Below, one piece after another: positions 1 to 3,640 of a stretch of DNA of 5,060 nucleotides. Every line of letters begins with the position of its first letter. Position 1 is the first letter of the stretch. The position numbers and the translations under genes are program-made. The DNA comes from Planctomycetota bacterium. GTDB taxonomy: Bacteria > Planctomycetota > Planctomycetia > Isosphaerales > Isosphaeraceae. Where the stretch lies: the NCBI GenBank assembly GCA_021807585.1, contig JAKBCQ010000294.1:1-5060 (forward strand), in the 5' to 3' direction. The notes under the pieces were generated by a model. The model was given only the letters and a program-made list of their open reading frames with translations. It was not told where the DNA came from and searched no databases.

Positions 1-51
1 CCGCTTCAATATCGGCCGGAATTCGAGCGGTTCGAGCGGAGTCGTTTTCAT
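1..51 (-). CDS. N-terminal fragment of a gene cut by the left edge; possible class I mannose-6-phosphate isomerase
   Basis: Seen: an ATG at 51-49 opens a minus-strand frame with no stop to the window edge, giving MKTTPLEPLEFRPILKR. The codons are typical of the neighbouring genes. Family knowledge: class I phosphomannose isomerases (ManA, fructose-6-phosphate/mannose-6-phosphate interconversion, cytoplasmic, zinc-dependent) often begin with a strand of the pattern PLxFxPxxKxxxWGG, and the visible PLEFRPILKR fits its first part. The diagnostic WGG and the zinc ligands would lie beyond the edge, so the identification is a guess from 17 residues. There is no strong Shine-Dalgarno; GTGAG about 10 bases upstream is the nearest. 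It lies 150 bases downstream of the transporter stop on the same strand, so it could be co-transcribed unless the 95-128 hairpin terminates. A 9-base tandem duplication encodes PLE-PLE. That a gene starts here is moderately likely; the function is uncertain. Confidence 0.4.
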   Translation of the reverse strand, partial: MKTTPLEPLEFRPILKR

Positions 52-201
52 AAATATTCACTCACACAATTGTTTCAGCATGATAAAGTAATCCGATCGC
101 CGCGCGGCGGCTCGACCGCGCGGCGATCATTCGATCCAAAACCGCCGATATAAAACTGTCGGCACAACCATATCGCTTATAAATCATAATAACCCTAATT
201 A
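52..201. other. Intergenic gap between the transporter and the left-edge gene
   Basis: This 150-base gap is clearly more AT-rich than the coding sequence, except for the GC-rich inverted repeat at 95-128. The segment next to the transporter stop (about 149-215) is particularly AT-rich. I looked for a leftward promoter for the frame starting at 51: a TATCAT -10-like hexamer exists at 85-80, but the position 17 bases upstream falls in the GC-rich hairpin and does not resemble a -35 box. No promoter is therefore called. Confidence 0.5.
95..128 (-). terminator. Perfect 13-bp GC-rich hairpin downstream of the transporter; probable terminator
   Basis: Arms GATCGCCGCGCGG (95-107) and CCGCGCGGCGATC (116-128) are perfectly complementary around an 8-base loop. 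The hairpin starts 74 bases after the transporter stop codon. On the minus strand the stem is followed by GGATTACTTTATC, which is only weakly T-rich. It is therefore not a textbook intrinsic terminator, but the stem is very stable. It could end or attenuate transporter transcription, protect the 3' end of the mRNA, or act from both sides. On the plus strand the trailing sequence is not T-rich, which favours the minus direction. Confidence 0.45.
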
Positions 202-3138
202 TTAATTTTTTACATGAGCGAATTCGGTTGCGGGAACGGCCTCGGCGGACCGTACGACGCGCCTGTGTTCCAATCGGCGGTTGAGCAGCCAATGCCCGCA
301 GGGGACGAGGATCGGTCGGACGAGAGTCGCGTCGATCACGATTCCGACGACGAGAGCAAATCCGAGTTGGCGGAGCGACGAGAGCGGACTGAAAAGGAAC
401 GCCGCGAAACTGCACGCCGTGATCGCCGCGGCCGAACTGATCAAACCCCCCGTGCGCGCGATCGCTTGGCGCGTTCCTCCCTTAAGCCCCAAAAGCTCGG
501 TCTCCTCTTGCAGCCGGGTCATCAGAAAGACATTGTAATCGACCCCCACCGCGACCAACAAAACAAATAAGAAATATGGAACTTTCCAATCGAGGCCGTC
601 GGCGCCAAGCATGTTCACGAACACGATGTGAGTAACACCTAACGTAAATACATAAGTAAGCACCATTGTCGCAACGAGATTGACGCACGCGCCCAAATCG
701 CGCAGCGCCAAAAACAAGACGACGAGCACCGCGACGGGGACGACGATCCAGGCCCGACGTTGATCCGATTCGGTCAGTCGTTCGACGTCGGCCGCGCCCG
801 CGTTCGGACCCGTCAGATACGCGCGGACCGAAAGCTCGTCGTCGTCGCTTAAATATTCATTCACTCGCGTCCGCAATCGTCCCACCTGATTGATCGCCGC
901 GGTCGAAAAGATCCGATCCTCCTGGGCGAGGTCGATCCGCGCCGTCTTGCCGTCTTTGGAGATATAAGCGGCGAAACTTTCAAGCAGCTCGGGGTGCTCG
1001 CGGACGGTGTCGGGCCGAATCAACAGTCGATCGAGCGCATGCCTCCCCACCTTGTCGTTGAGGATCAGCGTCAGTTCGCGCTCGGCGCGCGTCGCCCCTT
1101 CGACAATCTGCTCCGCCCCAGCCGCCGCGGCGACGAGCTGTCCGCTCATCCGATCTCGCGGATCTTCGGTCTTCGTTCGCTCGCCGTTCGTTCGGTCCCC
1201 CTTCGACCGATCCAAAGAATCAACCGATTTATCATTCTCATGCATTTTCGATTTTGACGAATCCACAGGCTTAACCGAGCTCGATTCGCTTTGCGCAAGC
1301 GCCGACAATCCCAGCAAAGCCGAAGGCGCCGATCCCAACAGAAGCGCCCCCGTCGCCTGCCTGATTCCCGAGACGAGCCCGGACTTGATCGCCGAGCGAT
1401 CCTCTCCCGTGGTTTCGTTCGCTCCCGATTTGTCGCCGACCGCGCCCCGACCCGAAGCCCCCGATCCGCCTCCGCCCAAAAACGATCGACCCGTCAACTG
1501 TTCAATAACAAGGAGTGCTTTGATCTTGGCCGCCCCCTCGGACAACCCGACCTGGAGCCGCGTCCCCCCTTCGATCATCTTGCGAAATCCATCGCGCACG
1601 GTTTCAATCCGAGCCGACAGCCGCGCCGCGTCGAGCGGGGCGCGACTTCCCAGCGGTTGTGTCGCCGACCGGACCGACGCGATCGAACGCTGATGTTCAA
1701 GCAATCGACTTACGTCGTCGATCAGCGCCAAACCCGCCGAATCGCGCAGGTCGCGATCGGATCGGAGGACGACCGTCAGCGGTGCGAGCGAACCGGGTTC
1801 ATATTTCGCCGAAATCCGTTTGAGATTCACGAGCGAAGGCGTCGAAGCCGGAAGCTCGGCGAATAAATCCTGCAGAAACGTCGTGTTTCGACCCAAAATC
1901 GCCAACGGCGCCATCACGCATATCGTCCCCACCCAGAACAGCCCGGGGCGAGCCAGCACCACCTTGGCGATCCTGTCCCAAAACGCGGTGTGCGATGCGC
2001 TCGCAAACCCCTCGAACACCCGCGGACGATACCGACCGATCAAAACCAAAAGCGCGGGGGTCAGCGTCAATGTCGCCGTCAGCGTAATCAATAGACCCAA
2101 CGCCACGCTCGGACCCGTCGTCGAAAAAAGCTTGAATTTATTAAAACCCATTAAAGATAAACTGATAATTACTGTACCGGCCGAACTGAGAAGCGCCAAA
2201 ATCGCCCGCCGCAGCGTGAGCCGCATCGCACCCGCGGGATTCACCGGGTTGAAATGCTCGGCGTAACGCCAAGAAATAAATAAACAAAAGTCGGTCCCGC
2301 TGCCGAAGAGAACCGCCACGAGAAAAAGCTCGACAAGCGGCGAGACGTCCCAACCCGCGACCGCGAGCCACGCGACCGCTCCCCGCGCGATCGCCAAGCC
2401 GATTCCGATCGTCGCCAACGGCGCCAGCGCCAACCAAATCGAACGATACACAAATAAAAGAACAACGAGAAGTAGAAGGACCGTCGCGAGCGCGGCGCGG
2501 TCGAGCGATTTGGCGACGTTGAGCATGTAATCGCCGCCGATCACCGCGTCGCCGCTCCAAAAAACGTCGAGCCCCGACGGCCGACGCAATCCAGGCTCGT
2601 CGACCCGAGAACGGAGCGCGGCGACGGTCTTGCGGGTGATCGGACTGACAAGCGACGAATCGAGTTCGACGAGCACGAGTTCGACCGTTCCATCTCGACT
2701 TTTCAGCCGTTCGGCGACCTCATGCCGGCTCCCGGGCCCAAGTACGCGAGCCACGCATGCGATCGCGGGAGGTTCGCTCAATCGATCCTCGATCCGTTCC
2801 ACATACGCGTGATCGTCGCTTGTCAAACCCGACCCGCGTTCGATCGCGATCGCAACCAGCGAGATATACGCCTGCTCGGGCCACGCTTTCGCCACCCACT
2901 CGCCCGCGACCACGCTCTCAATATCGTGTGGCAATAATTTCGCTTGACCCTCCGCCGCCAGCTCGCTCAGATTCGGAGCGAATACGAGAACCGCCGCGGC
3001 GAGACCAACCCAAATCGCGATCACATGCCACGGACGCCGCGTCACCCACCATCGAACCGCTTCAAATAACCGAAGCGGAGATTCCCCAATCGCGGCGCGT
3101 AAACCCATTTTTCTTCGATACCAGGATGATTGTGTCAT
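202..3138 (-). CDS. MMPL-type RND-superfamily transporter, 12 TM helices
   Basis: Complete 978-residue inner-membrane exporter expected to move a lipid or other hydrophobic molecule using the proton gradient; the substrate is not deducible. Layout: TM1 ~36-56; periplasmic porter domain 1 ~57-213; TM2-6 ~214-368; TM7 ~397-416; periplasmic domain 2 ~417-795; TM8-12 ~796-950; short basic cytoplasmic tail. TM4 carries GTDFCLF (D283) and TM10 carries GVDYNVFLMTR (D867, Y868), the two halves of the proton relay known from MmpL3 (D256/Y257 and D645/Y646). TM12 has IDATLVRPILVP, also typical. Domain 2 has two helical segments (~503-550 and ~663-700) separated by a low-complexity insert (~551-662). 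The ATG at 3138 is chosen because an in-frame TGA lies at 3156-3154. M11 (ATG at 3108, preceded by GAAGAAAA) is a reasonable alternative that loses no domain. The gene has its own promoter candidate at 3186-3214. Family assignment is firm; HpnN- or MmpL-like function is open. Confidence 0.95.
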   Translation of the reverse strand: MTQSSWYRRKMGLRAAIGESPLRLFEAVRWWVTRRPWHVIAIWVGLAAAVLVFAPNLSELAAEGQAKLLPHDIESVVAGEWVAKAWPEQAYISLVAIAIERGSGLTSDDHAYVERIEDRLSEPPAIACVARVLGPGSRHEVAERLKSRDGTVELVLVELDSSLVSPITRKTVAALRSRVDEPGLRRPSGLDVFWSGDAVIGGDYMLNVAKSLDRAALATVLLLLVVLLFVYRSIWLALAPLATIGIGLAIARGAVAWLAVAGWDVSPLVELFLVAVLFGSGTDFCLFISWRYAEHFNPVNPAGAMRLTLRRAILALLSSAGTVIISLSLMGFNKFKLFSTTGPSVALGLLITLTATLTLTPALLVLIGRYRPRVFEGFASASHTAFWDRIAKVVLARPGLFWVGTICVMAPLAILGRNTTFLQDLFAELPASTPSLVNLKRISAKYEPGSLAPLTVVLRSDRDLRDSAGLALIDDVSRLLEHQRSIASVRSATQPLGSRAPLDAARLSARIETVRDGFRKMIEGGTRLQVGLSEGAAKIKALLVIEQLTGRSFLGGGGSGASGRGAVGDKSGANETTGEDRSAIKSGLVSGIRQATGALLLGSAPSALLGLSALAQSESSSVKPVDSSKSKMHENDKSVDSLDRSKGDRTNGERTKTEDPRDRMSGQLVAAAAGAEQIVEGATRAERELTLILNDKVGRHALDRLLIRPDTVREHPELLESFAAYISKDGKTARIDLAQEDRIFSTAAINQVGRLRTRVNEYLSDDDELSVRAYLTGPNAGAADVERLTESDQRRAWIVVPVAVLVVLFLALRDLGACVNLVATMVLTYVFTLGVTHIVFVNMLGADGLDWKVPYFLFVLLVAVGVDYNVFLMTRLQEETELLGLKGGTRQAIARTGGLISSAAAITACSFAAFLFSPLSSLRQLGFALVVGIVIDATLVRPILVPCGHWLLNRRLEHRRVVRSAEAVPATEFAHVKN
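1144..1488 (-). other. Low-complexity hydrophilic insert in the transporter's second periplasmic domain
   Basis: This codes for residues ~551-665. It begins with a Gly/Ser run (FLGGGGSGASGRG) and continues through a charged stretch. Next comes a short hydrophobic piece around residues 594-616 (Ala/Leu-rich, TGALLLGSAPSALLGLSALA). It ends in a strongly polar Ser/Lys/Asp/Glu/Arg tract (~617-662). The flanking segments ~503-550 and ~663-700 look helical, with repeated small and hydrophobic positions. In related MmpL proteins such segments form an antiparallel coiled-coil hairpin reaching into the periplasm. I infer that this insert is the disordered tip of such a hairpin. The reading frame stays open through the whole region, with no sign of frameshift. 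Confidence 0.6.
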
Positions 3139-3185
3139 TGGCGGGCGGTCCGTTCACGACGATCGAATTCGTCCGCCGACGGATC

Positions 3186-3214
3186 ATTATATCAATACGT
3201 AACGTCGATCTCGA
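3186..3214 (-). promoter_or_regulatory. Extended -10 sigma70-type promoter for the transporter
   Basis: On the minus strand the -10 hexamer is a perfect TATAAT (3191-3186) preceded by TGA, giving the extended -10 form TGnTATAAT. Seventeen bases upstream is TCGAGA (3214-3209), four of six matches to TTGACA. Transcription would start near 3179, leaving a leader of about 40 bases before the ATG at 3138. The TATAAT sits in an AT-rich patch of an otherwise GC-rich gap. Sequence match and placement are both good; activity is inferred. Confidence 0.55.
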
Positions 3215-3218
3215 CGAA
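3201..3218. promoter_or_regulatory. Inverted repeat over the -35 box; candidate operator
   Basis: The plus strand reads AACGTCGA-TC-TCGACGAA. The arms CGTCGA and TCGACG (3203-3208 and 3211-3216) are perfect inverted repeats with a 2-base centre. The element covers the predicted -35 hexamer of the transporter promoter (3209-3214), where a bound dimeric regulator would block RNA polymerase. Its left half-site AACGTCGA also occurs in the palindrome at 3281-3298. The regulator is unknown and no regulator gene is in the window. Confidence 0.35.
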
Positions 3219-3280
3219 GATTCGGTCAGGGTGAAACATCTAAAAAACTCACTCCTCGAAAAGGCGCCGCCGCCTTACCC

Positions 3281-3298
3281 GGGAACGTCGACGTTCCC
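3281..3298. promoter_or_regulatory. Perfect 18-base palindrome; candidate upstream operator or hairpin
   Basis: GGGAACGTCGACGTTCCC is an exact palindrome with no spacer. It lies about 100-120 bases upstream of the predicted transporter start of transcription. Its core shares the half-site AACGTCGA with the inverted repeat over the -35 box, which suggests two sites for one dimeric regulator. Without a loop it is a poor RNA hairpin, which favours a protein-binding site. Confidence 0.35.
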
Positions 3299-3407
3299 TA
3301 TCGCACGAATGGACTCGGTTTGCAAGTCCCGCGCCCGTCGCTGTTAATTCGTGGACCACGATCACAAGGCGTCGCCCCCCGGAATTCGCATAACGACCGT
3401 ATCCCCC

Positions 3408-3424
3408 ATCGGTTTATAACCGAT
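3408..3424. repeat. 17-base interrupted palindrome in the intergenic gap
   Basis: ATCGGTT (3408-3414) and AACCGAT (3418-3424) are perfect inverted arms around the trinucleotide TAT. The arms differ from the AACGTCGA half-site, so this is not a third copy of the candidate operator. No -35 box stands at the right distance from the central TATAAA/TATAAC on either strand, so a promoter is not called. It may be another protein-binding site or chance. Confidence 0.25.
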
Positions 3425-3568
3425 TCGTCGTCGCTCGCACAGACGCGTCTCCCGCGCTCGGTGTCGTGGAACACCGATCGCGGCGCCGCCGCCGCGAAAT
3501 GAGCGCGAATCGCTCGCGGAATTCGACCAAGAATGCCTCGATCCACTCCGCAAACCGGGTGGAATGAA

Positions 3569-3606
3569 AAGAAGACGCCGGTGAAGCGAGCCACCGGCGC
3601 CTTCTC
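3569..3606 (-). terminator. Intrinsic terminator of the Gly/Met-rich gene
   Basis: Arms 3570-3583 and 3592-3605 pair over 14 positions around an 8-base loop (AAGCGAGC on the plus strand). The only non-Watson-Crick position (3575/3600) is A-C on the plus strand but a G-U wobble in minus-strand RNA, and the next outward pair (3569/3606) also becomes G-U. The stem is therefore unbroken only in the minus direction. It is followed there by TTTTCATT. It begins about 35 bases after the stop codon at 3641. Orientation, strength and place all fit a Rho-independent terminator for the upstream gene, separating it from the transporter. Confidence 0.75.
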
Positions 3607-3612
3607 ATATAA

Positions 3613-3632
3613 TGATCGATGAAGATCGATCA
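3613..3632 (-). repeat. Small 8-bp hairpin between the stop codon and the terminator
   Basis: TGATCGAT (3613-3620) and ATCGATCA (3625-3632) are perfect inverted arms around a 4-base loop (CTTC in minus-strand RNA). It sits 8 bases after the stop of the Gly/Met-rich gene and immediately before the main terminator, making a tandem hairpin 3' end. It lacks a T tract of its own, so it more likely helps mRNA 3' stability or is incidental. Confidence 0.4.
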
Positions 3633-3640
3633 ATCTTGGA

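Larger units (their letters stand above)
3139..3640. other. 502-base intergenic region without a supportable gene
   Basis: I find no coding frame here with convincing codon use, ribosome binding site or recognisable product; short frames on both strands are Arg/Ser-rich chance frames. From left to right it holds the transporter leader (3139-~3179), its promoter (3186-3214), an inverted repeat over the -35 (3201-3218), a 6-bp hairpin with loop CCGC (3261-3276), an 18-base palindrome (3281-3298), a 17-base interrupted palindrome (3408-3424), and the terminator cluster of the upstream gene (3569-3632). Nothing specific is seen in 3299-3407 or 3425-3568 beyond short GC-rich inverted repeats. Confidence 0.6.

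Noticed and set aside
144..163. GCCGA/TCGGC inverted repeat as a second terminator
   Set aside because: A 5-bp stem with a 10-base loop is within chance and lacks a T tract.
62..415. 117-codon minus-strand frame crossing the transporter's 3' end
   Set aside because: It overlaps the well-supported C-terminal TM12 and tail region in another frame, and its Arg-rich composition is typical of a shadow.
1007..1693. 228-codon plus-strand frame, and similar frames at 1291-1866, 1820-2266 and 2757-3347
   Set aside because: All lie opposite the transporter, overlap each other in different frames, are dominated by Arg, Ser and Pro, and show no motifs.
3192..3239. 15-codon minus-strand frame MFHPDRIFVEIDVTY with GAGGAG upstream, as a leader peptide
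   Set aside because: The Shine-Dalgarno-like GAGGAG is about 12 bases from the ATG, too far, and the frame overlaps the predicted -35 and spacer, so it would not be in the transporter mRNA.
3311..3329. Stem-loop with GGTTTGCAAGTCC texture as part of a tRNA
   Set aside because: Only a 5-bp stem; no acceptor stem, D arm or T arm can be built around it on either strand.
3479..3496. CGCGGC/GCCGCG inverted repeat in the gap
   Set aside because: A simple GCC-repeat stretch gives such pairing by composition; no flanking signal.
3362..3553. 63-codon minus-strand frame (also 3414-3608 and plus 3320-3502) as small genes in the gap
   Set aside because: Arg/Ser-rich composition, no ribosome binding site, no recognisable family, and overlap among alternatives.
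3608..3613. Plus-strand TATAAT as a rightward promoter antisense to the Gly/Met gene
   Set aside because: Seventeen bases upstream is AGCGAG, not a -35 box, and it sits directly after the terminator stem with no plus-strand gene to serve.
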